A stretch of 6,263 nt of DNA from Candidatus Saccharimonadota bacterium (GCA_905373315.1 CAJPSL010000027.1:1-6263); one strand, 5' to 3'. Counted from the stretch's first letter, positions 1 through 5,980 are shown. Notes: generated from the sequence alone by a model not told the origin. Numbers and translations: made by a program.

Positions 1-774
1 GACCTGCTCAAAATTATTCATGCCCGCCGCCGTCGCCTGAGCGTTCTGTTTGAGGTAGGCGTCATAATTACCGCGGTAACTGACCGACCCGCCATCTTTG
101 AGTTCAACGATTCGATCCACCCGACCCAGTACATCGCGGTCGTGCGTGATGATCAGCATGGCCTGGCGCGGCTGCGAACTCATCCAGTCGATGAATTGCT
201 GCTTGGCCACGTAATCCATGTGGTTGGTCGGCTCATCAATCAGCGCCAAATGCGCTTCCGAGTGCATAATCTTCACGATTTCCACCAGCCGCTTCTGGCC
301 ACCCGACAGGGAACCAAGCGGCCGCTCGCCACACCCACTCAGCTGGAAATTATCAAGCTCCCGCTCAATCTTCTCCTCAATCTGGTAAAAGCCTTTCTGG
401 TCAAATCGCTCCAGCGCCTGCGTATACTCCTCAATCTTACGCATATTATCGCCCATGGTCTCGGGATATTCATCGATAATTTTCTTCAAGCTCGCATATT
501 CCGGCAGCCCCGCCAGGATGTAGCCCAGCACCGTCTGATCGCCCAAACCATGATGCTCCTGCGCCGTACTGGCCACGGTGATGCCGCGCCGAAAAATCAC
601 CTCACCAGTATAGTCGGTGTCCGTGCCCGCCAAGATGCCAAACAACGTCGACTTGCCGACGCCATTACGGCCGACCACGCCAACCTTCTCGCCATCATCC
701 ACACTAAACTTGACGTCACGCATCAACGTCTTGTCACCAAAACTTTTTTCGGTGATGTGGATGTCGGCTATCAT
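1..774 (-). CDS. ABC-F family ATPase, N-terminal half (3' end outside window)
   Basis: The reverse strand reads openly from an ATG at 774 to the window edge, giving 258 residues beginning MIADIHITEKSFG. It carries a full first nucleotide-binding domain: Walker A GRNGVGKST (35-43), ABC signature LSGGQ (156-160), Walker B running into LIDEPTNHMD (178-187), and the switch histidine in THDR (H211). The DEPTNHMD string and the absence of membrane segments are typical of ABC-F proteins, soluble ribosome-binding ATPases (EttA, Uup, antibiotic-resistance types) that act at the tRNA exit site. The sequence stops about where the inter-domain linker, which decides the subfamily, should begin, so EttA, Uup or resistance type cannot be told apart. 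The start is supported by a TGGTACAAT box ending 6 bases upstream and by the lack of a ribosome binding site. It is divergent from the hypothetical gene at 846. Confidence 0.93.
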   Translation of the reverse strand, partial: MIADIHITEKSFGDKTLMRDVKFSVDDGEKVGVVGRNGVGKSTLFGILAGTDTDYTGEVIFRRGITVASTAQEHHGLGDQTVLGYILAGLPEYASLKKIIDEYPETMGDNMRKIEEYTQALERFDQKGFYQIEEKIERELDNFQLSGCGERPLGSLSGGQKRLVEIVKIMHSEAHLALIDEPTNHMDYVAKQQFIDWMSSQPRQAMLIITHDRDVLGRVDRIVELKDGGSVSYRGNYDAYLKQNAQATAAGMNNFEQV

Positions 775-780
775 TAGGCT

Positions 781-789
781 ATTGTACCA
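781..789 (-). promoter_or_regulatory. Extended -10 promoter of the ABC-F gene
   Basis: The minus strand reads TGGTACAAT, then AGCCTA, then ATG. TACAAT lies at 786-781 with a TG one base ahead of it. Six bases separate the box from the start codon, which places the expected transcription start on or next to the A of ATG. No good -35 is seen at 16-18 bases upstream (TACCCT at 17). Confidence 0.72.
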
Positions 790-809
790 CACGCCACACC
801 ATAAGGGTA

Positions 810-838
810 TTGAAATATATTATTTTTTGTGGTATAAT
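810..838 (+). promoter_or_regulatory. Sigma-70-type promoter of the 846 gene (TTGAAA - 17 bp - TATAAT)
   Basis: The -35 TTGAAA is at 810-815, the spacer is exactly 17 bases, and the -10 TATAAT is at 833-838, preceded by TGG (extended -10). It is the best complete promoter in the window. Seven bases (ACAAATT) separate the -10 from ATG 846, so the transcript is predicted to start at or within a base or two of the start codon. It is back to back with the ABC-F promoter. Confidence 0.85.
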
Positions 839-845
839 ACAAATT

Positions 846-1535
846 ATGGAAAATGATTCTCACGATACTCAAAAAGATGTTCAAGGTGCTAAAGTTATCG
901 ACTTTACTTACCATTACAACCGGCGTGTTGCTGAGAAAATGACTAGACAGATAGGAAAAGCAGCTCTCGGAAGACCTAGTTACGACATTAAGAGACCCTT
1001 CTCAGGACGGTTAGCTCCAGTCTATGATATCTCGAGTCGCTTCCCAAAAACTACAACTCCAGAAGCCGCCGCTGAAGAAGACGTCACTACTGGGGAGCAA
1101 GATACCGAAAGGGAAGTCATTGCAGAAATGATGACAGATATCACAACAAACTTTGAGGCTTTGCCAGAATATGACGGTGACCTAGGAGGATTCTTAGACA
1201 TTATCAATGATCAGTTAGAGGATTGCTACGAAGAGCTTAGCCCTGACCAAAAGAAAAAGTTAGCCATCACGCTCACCAGTGTCTTGAGTGATGAATGCCA
1301 CGAAAACATCTCTCGAGCAGTAGTCCACCATCCAAACCTTGTAAAGATCCTGGGCGTTGCCCTTTATATGCAATATGACCCTCTCTTTCAGGCAATGAAA
1401 CGGCATCCAAGTTATCAACCGACCGATAAGACGAAAACAATTGAGGAAACAAGTAGAAAAGCCGCTGATATATTAAGCCTCACTCCAGGTGAATACGACT
1501 TTGACACTGGTGCCTACACACCACCTAGACACTAA
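846..1535 (+). CDS. Hypothetical soluble protein, 229 aa, family not recognised
   Basis: I do not recognise this protein. It starts MENDSHDTQKDVQG. The start at ATG 846 is chosen over an in-frame TTG at 810 because that TTG is the -35 box and the -10 lies between the two. No signal peptide or membrane helix is visible; the most hydrophobic stretch (about 164-176) is too short. Layout: a basic N-terminal part (about 22-56, rich in Arg/Lys), an acidic Thr/Glu-rich linker (68-92, PEAAAEED then GEQDTERE), then a probably helical C-terminal domain (90-215) with two cysteines (127, 151) and a polar tail ending PPRH. Arginine codons differ from its neighbours: about half are AGA or AGG, whereas ABC-F, smpB and xth use mostly CGN. 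It ends TAA, 18 bases before smpB, which has its own -10 box in the gap. Role unknown; it may be lineage-specific or recently acquired. Confidence 0.82.
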   Translation: MENDSHDTQKDVQGAKVIDFTYHYNRRVAEKMTRQIGKAALGRPSYDIKRPFSGRLAPVYDISSRFPKTTTPEAAAEEDVTTGEQDTEREVIAEMMTDITTNFEALPEYDGDLGGFLDIINDQLEDCYEELSPDQKKKLAITLTSVLSDECHENISRAVVHHPNLVKILGVALYMQYDPLFQAMKRHPSYQPTDKTKTIEETSRKAADILSLTPGEYDFDTGAYTPPRH

Positions 1536-1538
1536 ACC

Positions 1539-1547
1539 TGCTATAAT
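1539..1547 (+). promoter_or_regulatory. Extended -10 promoter of smpB
   Basis: TGCTATAAT sits inside the 18-base gap between the hypothetical gene and smpB. Six bases (GGGACC) separate it from ATG 1554. No -35 match is found at 17 bases (CACCAC); a perfect TTGACA at 1501-1506 is 35 bases away, too far to pair with it. The promoter probably relies on the TGn extension. smpB may also receive read-through from the gene before it, since no terminator lies between. Confidence 0.75.
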
Positions 1548-1553
1548 GGGACC

Positions 1554-2030
1554 ATGCCAAAGCCCAAAGCAAAAAAGCCAGCTACCCACGCCGTCGTTAA
1601 CCGTCGAGCACGGTTTGACTATGAGTTGGGTGAGGAAATCGTAGCTGGGCTGGTGCTAACAGGGCCAGAGGTACGAGCTGCACGAGACGGACATGTCCAG
1701 CTCAAAGGCGCCTTTGTCAGCTTGAGAAATGACGAATTGTGGCTCAATAACGCAAGTTTTTCATTGCGGCTGAACGTTCGTGGTCAGGCAAATTCAAAAA
1801 GCGTCGATACCTCAGCGCGAAAGCTACTAGCTAGCCGTAAACAAATTGATCGATTTGCTGCTGCCAAACAACAGGGGCTTACCATCGTCCCGACCAAATT
1901 ATTAACCAATGGCCGCTTCATTAAAATTGTCATCGCACTGGGGCGGGGTAAAAAGCGTTACGACAAACGCGAGACCATCAAGCGTCGTGATCAGGATCGC
2001 GAGACGCGTCGGCAGCTTTCTGGTCGATAA
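1554..2030 (+). CDS. smpB: SsrA-binding protein SmpB
   Basis: SmpB binds the tRNA-like domain of tmRNA and delivers it to stalled ribosomes for trans-translation. At 158 residues it has the family's usual length. Recognisable family features in order: NRRARFDYEL (16-25), the core AGLVLTGPEV with following Arg (31-41), SARKLL (87-92), a G-L-T-I-V-P-T-K segment (108-115), and the basic C-terminal tail GKKRYDKRETIKRRDQDRE (132-150) that enters the mRNA channel. The tail matches the family pattern GKK-x2-DKR-x2-IK-x-RD, so the reading frame is intact to its TAA. The start is set by the TATAAT box 6 bases upstream; no Shine-Dalgarno is present. The last 53 bases, coding most of the conserved tail, overlap the 3' end of the opposing glycosyltransferase gene. 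The tmRNA gene is not in the window. Confidence 0.96.
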   Translation: MPKPKAKKPATHAVVNRRARFDYELGEEIVAGLVLTGPEVRAARDGHVQLKGAFVSLRNDELWLNNASFSLRLNVRGQANSKSVDTSARKLLASRKQIDRFAAAKQQGLTIVPTKLLTNGRFIKIVIALGRGKKRYDKRETIKRRDQDRETRRQLSGR

Positions 2031-3303
2031 GCTCTTGGTATAATTTTTCCAGCTTCTTCACTTGGCGATTTTCAGTAAATTTGGCCGCCAATTTTTTACT
2101 GATAGCCCCAAATTCTTGACGCTTATTGGCATCCTCTAGTAGGGTAATAATTGCTCGCCCAAAGCTGGTCGGATTATCATTCGCGATGAAACCATTCACG
2201 CCGTCTTGGACCACTTCTGACAGCTCTTTATCTACCAGCACGATCGGCAGTCCTGCATGAGCCGCCTCATGCAGTACCCAGCCCTGCGTGTCTTTCAGTG
2301 ACGGAAAGGCAAATACGTCCAGCACCGAGTACGCCAGACCGAGCTTTTCGCGTGGCATGGCGCCAGTGAAAATAATTCTGTCAGCATATTTGGTTGCGGC
2401 AGCCATTTCCTCCAATGTCTTTCGGTACTCAAAATCACCAACAAACAGCAGCTTCGCTTTGGGGCGTTTCTTGGCGATGTGCCGTTCAAACGATTTGATC
2501 AGCAGCGGCAAATTCTTTTCTTCACCCAACCGACCAACAAATCCAAAGATTTCGTCATCTTCCGCCAAGTTCCACTGCTCACGAAATGCTTTCACCTCAG
2601 TTTTTGTTGGACGAGGCAGCGCATTTACGCCATTTGGCATCAGCACCAATTCGTATTGATAATCATCGTACTGCCAAGATTTCAGCTGCTTGCAGCTCTT
2701 TCGGCACAAGGCAATGACCGCGTCTGCTTTGCTATACAAAATGGTGATGACGCTCTCAATGATGTCTTTGTTCCACTTGGTAACACCAGCTCGTGGTTTG
2801 TACAATTTGGCGATTTCCAGCAAGTCATGACCGCGCAGCCTCACCGACATCGGGAAGACAATTCCCGCCAGCGCCAAAGCACCGGGCAGCACTGCTGGAT
2901 AGTGATCGACGAACTCATAGATGTCAGTACAGTGCTGAATCACCAGCGGAATGTTATTCTTTTTAGCAGCCTTCACACCAACCAAACCAATTTGTGATGG
3001 CGTAAACACATGCACCATATCGAGTTCCATCTCTTTGATGCGACGCTGTACTGCCGGCGGAAAGAATACCGACGTGTCATAATCATCAAAAAACGCACCC
3101 TTGATCGACGGGAAGCGAATGATGCGCGAATCAGCATCTTCGTTGAGCAATTCGGCTTGCTTGGACGGACTCATCGACTTGGCAGGGCAAAATACGTAGA
3201 CCTCATGTCCTAGGTTTTCCAGCTCTCGCTTGAGCGATTCAACCACAAAAACGATGCCATTGATTGATGGTCGATAGGTATCAGTAAACAGTCCAATTCT
3301 CAT
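1978..3303 (-). CDS. GT4-family glycosyltransferase B, diacylglycerol glucosyltransferase-like
   Basis: This 441-residue protein has a GT-B fold, retaining GT4 type. The N-terminus MRIGLFTDTYRPSINGIVF (1-19) is typical of processive lipid glycosyltransferases that add glucose to diacylglycerol and of related mannosyltransferases. Other landmarks are PNGV (223-226), the donor phosphate-binding GRLGEEKN (257-264), and the C-terminal signature FPSLKDTQGWVLHEA (333-347) followed by AGLP. In the E-x7-E motif the first glutamate is replaced by Asp (D338), the second is E346. A hydrophobic stretch (about 136-153) may dip into the membrane surface. The gene starts inside the end of the previous glycosyltransferase (ATGA overlap), with AGGAG 12 bases upstream, so it is translationally coupled. 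Its TGA lies inside smpB on the other strand. Acceptor and sugar are inferred from resemblance and from pairing, not proven; a capsule or glycoprotein role is possible. Confidence 0.9.
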   Translation of the reverse strand: MRIGLFTDTYRPSINGIVFVVESLKRELENLGHEVYVFCPAKSMSPSKQAELLNEDADSRIIRFPSIKGAFFDDYDTSVFFPPAVQRRIKEMELDMVHVFTPSQIGLVGVKAAKKNNIPLVIQHCTDIYEFVDHYPAVLPGALALAGIVFPMSVRLRGHDLLEIAKLYKPRAGVTKWNKDIIESVITILYSKADAVIALCRKSCKQLKSWQYDDYQYELVLMPNGVNALPRPTKTEVKAFREQWNLAEDDEIFGFVGRLGEEKNLPLLIKSFERHIAKKRPKAKLLFVGDFEYRKTLEEMAAATKYADRIIFTGAMPREKLGLAYSVLDVFAFPSLKDTQGWVLHEAAHAGLPIVLVDKELSEVVQDGVNGFIANDNPTSFGRAIITLLEDANKRQEFGAISKKLAAKFTENRQVKKLEKLYQELIDQKAADASRDPDHDA

Positions 3304-4328
3304 GATTCTACTACGCTCCTGTAAAATTTTACTAATCGCTCACCGCCAGCTCGACTATCAAACCGTTTGGCGATTCGCCCAGCTGCAGCAACTTGTTGTT
3401 TATACCATTTGGCGTCATTTTGCAGTTTGTCTATCGCCTGAACAGCATCTTGAGCCGAGGAGATAAACTGAGCATCTGGGCGGAATGTATCATCGTATTC
3501 ATGGATATCTCTCAAGATGATTGGTAGTCCAGCGCCCGCAGCTTCCAGGACACACATCGGATGATTTTCCTGCTCAGCAGGCAAAAAGAACGCATCAGCT
3601 GCATGTAAATAGGTCATGACGTCTGCATGATCAATCACACCCGTGATGATCACATTTTTGGGAGCTGATGCTATCAGGTCTTGCATTTTGCCATATTCTG
3701 CACCCAAATGTTTGAAAGGAATGCCGCCCACCCAAATGAACGTTACCTCGGGCAGGGATCGTGCCGTTTCAAAAAATGTGTCCAGACGCTTACGCGGCTG
3801 AACCTGTCCATTACCAACCACCACAAAGTCTGACGGCTTCAGTTTCAGCTTTTTACGAGCAGCTTGTTTGGTTTTTGCAGTGGACGCATAGCGGCTCATG
3901 TCGACCGTATTGTACAGCACCTCCACACGTGTTTTCAGCTTCATCGGACCAGTCATGGTTTCTTTGACCATGTTAGAGCAGGCCAACACCAAATCAGCCT
4001 GGTTATATACCCAGCGCATATATGCTCGCACTAGCCATTGCATTCTACCCATGCCTTTGATACTCCCAACCAAAGAGGCAGGGATGACGTGACCAGAGAT
4101 AATTTTTTTGCCACGTGAACGTTTGAGCATCCACATTGAATACAGACCGATGGTCTGGGCATGGACAATATCTGCATCAGAGCGGGCTTGATTGACCACG
4201 ACAGACGTGTCTTTTCTCGCCTTAAGCGCATTTGTCATCTCTACAAAAGCAGTGTGAACACCATGGCCTTGGACAGTAAACTCACTCTCGGAAATCATAT
4301 CGACGTTCAGTCGAGTCTTGCGTGTCAT
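3300..4328 (-). CDS. GT4-family glycosyltransferase A, second-sugar glycolipid synthase-like
   Basis: This 342-residue protein has a GT-B fold of GT4 type. Visible features: an N-terminal glycine loop QGHGVHTAF (20-28), a YNTVD segment (139-143), the donor-binding stretch GNGQVQPRKRLD (172-183), and an intact E-x7-E motif (E254, E262) in ENHPMCVLEAAGAGLP. The glycine loop and size recall the second enzyme of Firmicute glycolipid synthesis (CpoA/LafB type), which extends monoglucosyl-diacylglycerol. In those bacteria it is encoded next to the first enzyme, as glycosyltransferase B is here. This assignment is from memory of the families and is inference. It lies 8 bases after pyrH on the same strand, has its own TATAAT box built into the pyrH stop, and shares an ATGA overlap with the next gene. 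It ends TGA. The start is fixed by the box 7 bases upstream. Confidence 0.88.
   Translation of the reverse strand: MTRKTRLNVDMISESEFTVQGHGVHTAFVEMTNALKARKDTSVVVNQARSDADIVHAQTIGLYSMWMLKRSRGKKIISGHVIPASLVGSIKGMGRMQWLVRAYMRWVYNQADLVLACSNMVKETMTGPMKLKTRVEVLYNTVDMSRYASTAKTKQAARKKLKLKPSDFVVVGNGQVQPRKRLDTFFETARSLPEVTFIWVGGIPFKHLGAEYGKMQDLIASAPKNVIITGVIDHADVMTYLHAADAFFLPAEQENHPMCVLEAAGAGLPIILRDIHEYDDTFRPDAQFISSAQDAVQAIDKLQNDAKWYKQQVAAAGRIAKRFDSRAGGERLVKFYRSVVES
3316..3320 (-). promoter_or_regulatory. Shine-Dalgarno-like AGGAG before glycosyltransferase B
   Basis: AGGAG on the minus strand lies 12 bases before ATG 3303, within the last codons of glycosyltransferase A. The spacing is on the long side. 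It is notable because this is the only gene in the window without its own -10 box, and the only one with a recognisable ribosome binding site. Confidence 0.45.
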
Positions 4329-4335
4329 ACTACCT

Positions 4336-4344
4336 ATTATACCA
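4336..4344 (-). promoter_or_regulatory. Extended -10 promoter of glycosyltransferase A, overlapping the pyrH stop codon
   Basis: The minus strand reads TGGTATAAT (4344-4336), followed by 7 bases (AGGTAGT) and ATG 4328. The same bases encode the last Val of PyrH and its TAA stop. The sequence TTGTGGTATAATA is identical to that at the promoter of the 846 gene. No -35 match is found at 17 bases (AGCGGT). Confidence 0.7.
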
Positions 4345-5044
4345 CAAGTCGCGTCCCAACCGCTTCGCCCCTGGCAGCACGCACGATATTGCCGTCACTC
4401 AGCAAGTCGCAGATAATCATTGGCTTTTTCTCTTCAGCAGCCAAGCCAATAGCTGCTTTATCCATCACGCCAATATCTGGATTTGCCAAAACTTCGTCAT
4501 AGGTCAATTGGTCAAATTTGACAGCGTCAGCAAACTGGACCGGGTCCTTGTCGTATACGCCATCAACCTTGGTGGCTTTAATCACTACGTCGCATTTCAT
4601 CTCTAGTGCCAAATTGACGGCTGCCGTGTCAGTGGTCAAAAACGGCCTTCCAGTGCCGCAGCCAACCACCACCACACGACCTTTTTCCAAGTGACTGACC
4701 GCTCGTCGGTAGGTATATTGATCGACAAATTGGTTCACTTCCACTGTCGACAGAGCACGCGTTGCCAAACCATCATCATTGAAGACATCAGCCAGCGTAA
4801 TGGCGTTGATCAGCGTCGCCAGCATACCTGCGTTGTGTGCCGTCACGTCACCGATACCGCCGCCAGCAATTTGCGCCCCACGCACATAATTGCCACCACC
4901 AACCATGATAACGACTTGCGTTCCGCTCGCCACCGCTGGCTTGATTTGTTCGGCGATCCACCGCGCCCTCGCATGATCAAATCCACCAGCGTATTGTCCT
5001 TGTAATTGTTCGCCTGAAAGCTTGAGAAGAATTCTGCTATGCAT
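4337..5044 (-). CDS. pyrH: UMP kinase PyrH
   Basis: PyrH converts UMP to UDP with ATP in pyrimidine nucleotide synthesis; the bacterial enzyme is a hexamer of the amino-acid-kinase fold. At 235 residues the gene is full length. Family motifs: RILLKLSGEQL (4-14) with the catalytic Lys 8, VGGGNYVRG (48-56), GMLATLINAITLAD (73-86), GTGRPFLTTDTAA (130-142), and KATKVDGVYDKDP (156-168). The C-terminus GTRLVV is normal. The segment before GMLAT reads TAHNA (68-72), with His where most family members have the UMP-contacting Asp (E. coli D77). The start at 5044 is supported by a TGTTACAAT box ending 6 bases upstream. pyrH often sits with tsf or frr; here it leads a cluster with two glycosyltransferases, and UDP-sugars needed by them derive from its product. 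Confidence 0.96.
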   Translation of the reverse strand: MHSRILLKLSGEQLQGQYAGGFDHARARWIAEQIKPAVASGTQVVIMVGGGNYVRGAQIAGGGIGDVTAHNAGMLATLINAITLADVFNDDGLATRALSTVEVNQFVDQYTYRRAVSHLEKGRVVVVGCGTGRPFLTTDTAAVNLALEMKCDVVIKATKVDGVYDKDPVQFADAVKFDQLTYDEVLANPDIGVMDKAAIGLAAEEKKPMIICDLLSDGNIVRAARGEAVGTRLVV

Positions 5045-5050
5045 AGGTTC

Positions 5051-5059
5051 ATTGTAACA
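5051..5059 (-). promoter_or_regulatory. Extended -10 promoter of pyrH
   Basis: The minus strand reads TGTTACAAT (5059-5051), then GAACCT, then ATG 5044. The six-base gap predicts a leaderless transcript. The hexamer 17 bases upstream is GTGCAA, not a good -35. Confidence 0.7.
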
Positions 5060-5122
5060 AGTTATGCCGCTTCTTGCACAAACTCCGCCATATCAAGCCT
5101 ATACGCGGCTCACAAAACCCGC

Positions 5123-5128
5123 TACAAT
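5123..5128 (+). promoter_or_regulatory. -10 promoter element of xth
   Basis: TACAAT is followed by AGCCAC (6 bases) and ATG 5135. Here the extension reads CGC rather than TGn, so it is the weakest of the six boxes, but the spacing to the start codon is identical to that in the others. No clear -35 is seen. Confidence 0.62.
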
Positions 5129-5134
5129 AGCCAC

Positions 5135-5944
5135 ATGAAGTTATTTTCCTGGAACGTCAACGGCATCCGCGCAGTCCTGAACAAAGGTGAATTTACCACG
5201 TTCATCGAAACCTACGACCCGGATATTATTTGTTTGCAAGAAACCAAAGCCCAACGCGGGCAAGTCGAGTTAGATCTGCCACAATTTCACGAGCATTTCT
5301 ATTCGGCAGCCAAAAAAGGCTATTCTGGCACCGCCATATTTTCAAAGCAACCGGCCCTGAACTATCTTGATGGTTTCCCAGCAGACATCGCCAACAAATA
5401 CCATCTCGCTGCTGACGGATACGGCGATCCTAACGACGAAGGACGTATCATCGCTGCTGAATTTGATGGGTTTTGGCTGGTTACGTGCTATACACCAAAC
5501 TCCAAAGGCGATCTCAGTCGCCTCAGCCTGCGCCATGACCAATGGGACCCAGCTTGTCTGGAATACCTCAAAGGACTGGAGCAGGGACGTTACGGCGCCG
5601 CCAAGCCAGTACTGTACTGTGGCGACATGAACGTGGCCCATCAAGATATCGACCTTGCCAGGCCGAAAGACAACGTCGGCAAACACGGCTTTACCGACGA
5701 AGAGCGAGCAGGTTTTCAAGCGTATCTGGACGCTGGTTTTGTCGATGTGTTTCGCGCACACCATCCAACCGCAACAGATGCTTACACTTGGTGGACTCAC
5801 TGGGCAAATGCCAGAGCCCGAAACGTTGGTTGGCGTATCGACTACTGGCTAGCTAGCCAAGAACTAGCACCGTCCATCAAACAAGCACACATCCACCCTG
5901 AACAACTGGGTTCCGATCACTGTCCAGTCAGTATAGAACTCTAG
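5135..5944 (+). CDS. xth: Exodeoxyribonuclease III / class II AP endonuclease
   Basis: This enzyme cuts DNA at abasic sites and removes 3' blocks in base excision repair, with 3'-5' exonuclease activity. The 269 residues show all catalytic motifs of the ExoIII/APE1 fold: WNVNGIR (6-12, N7), LQETK (34-38, metal ligand E36), CYTPNS (118-123, Y119), GDMNVAH (163-169, D164 and N166), WRIDYWLAS (233-241, D236) and GSDHCPV (259-265, D261/H262). The region between FSKQP and DEGR (73-104) looks some ten residues longer than I recall for Bacillus ExoA. ATG 5135 is chosen because the protein then begins MKLFSWNVNG, as family members do. An in-frame ATG at 5039 would add 32 unconserved residues and put the TACAAT box inside the gene. 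It is divergent from pyrH with a 90-base gap, and a hairpin terminator follows within 8 bases of the TAG. Confidence 0.96.
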   Translation: MKLFSWNVNGIRAVLNKGEFTTFIETYDPDIICLQETKAQRGQVELDLPQFHEHFYSAAKKGYSGTAIFSKQPALNYLDGFPADIANKYHLAADGYGDPNDEGRIIAAEFDGFWLVTCYTPNSKGDLSRLSLRHDQWDPACLEYLKGLEQGRYGAAKPVLYCGDMNVAHQDIDLARPKDNVGKHGFTDEERAGFQAYLDAGFVDVFRAHHPTATDAYTWWTHWANARARNVGWRIDYWLASQELAPSIKQAHIHPEQLGSDHCPVSIEL

Positions 5945-5951
5945 CCCACAA

Positions 5952-5980
5952 AAAAGCACCCGAGTTGTCCGGGTGCTTTT
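5952..5980. terminator. Bidirectional rho-independent terminator between xth and the LPRTG gene
   Basis: An 11-bp perfect stem (AAAAGCACCCG paired with CGGGTGCTTTT) encloses a 7-base loop AGTTGTC. On the plus strand the stem ends in four T. On the minus strand it continues into six T (TTTTTTGTGG). It lies in the 56-base gap between two convergent genes and can serve both. Confidence 0.9.

Noticed and set aside
142..856. Plus-strand open frames of 211 and 79 codons
   Set aside because: They lie antisense to the ABC-F gene, whose motifs are unmistakable, and show no domain or promoter of their own.
1501..1506. Perfect TTGACA upstream of smpB
   Set aside because: It is 35 bases from the smpB -10, twice the usable spacing, and falls in coding sequence of the preceding gene.
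2295..2997. Open frames of 64-172 codons opposite or within glycosyltransferase B
   Set aside because: They are shadows of the conserved GT4 frame; no recognisable protein motifs.
5039..5134. Upstream in-frame ATG extending xth by 32 residues
   Set aside because: That ATG is half of the ATGCAT palindrome formed by the pyrH start codon. The added residues do not look like the family, and the TACAAT box would fall inside the gene.
5847..5858. 12-bp perfect palindrome GGCTAGCTAGCC
   Set aside because: It lies inside the xth coding frame (encoding the W-L-A-S-Q part of a conserved motif), has no T tract, and no repeat context; a chance palindrome is sufficient.
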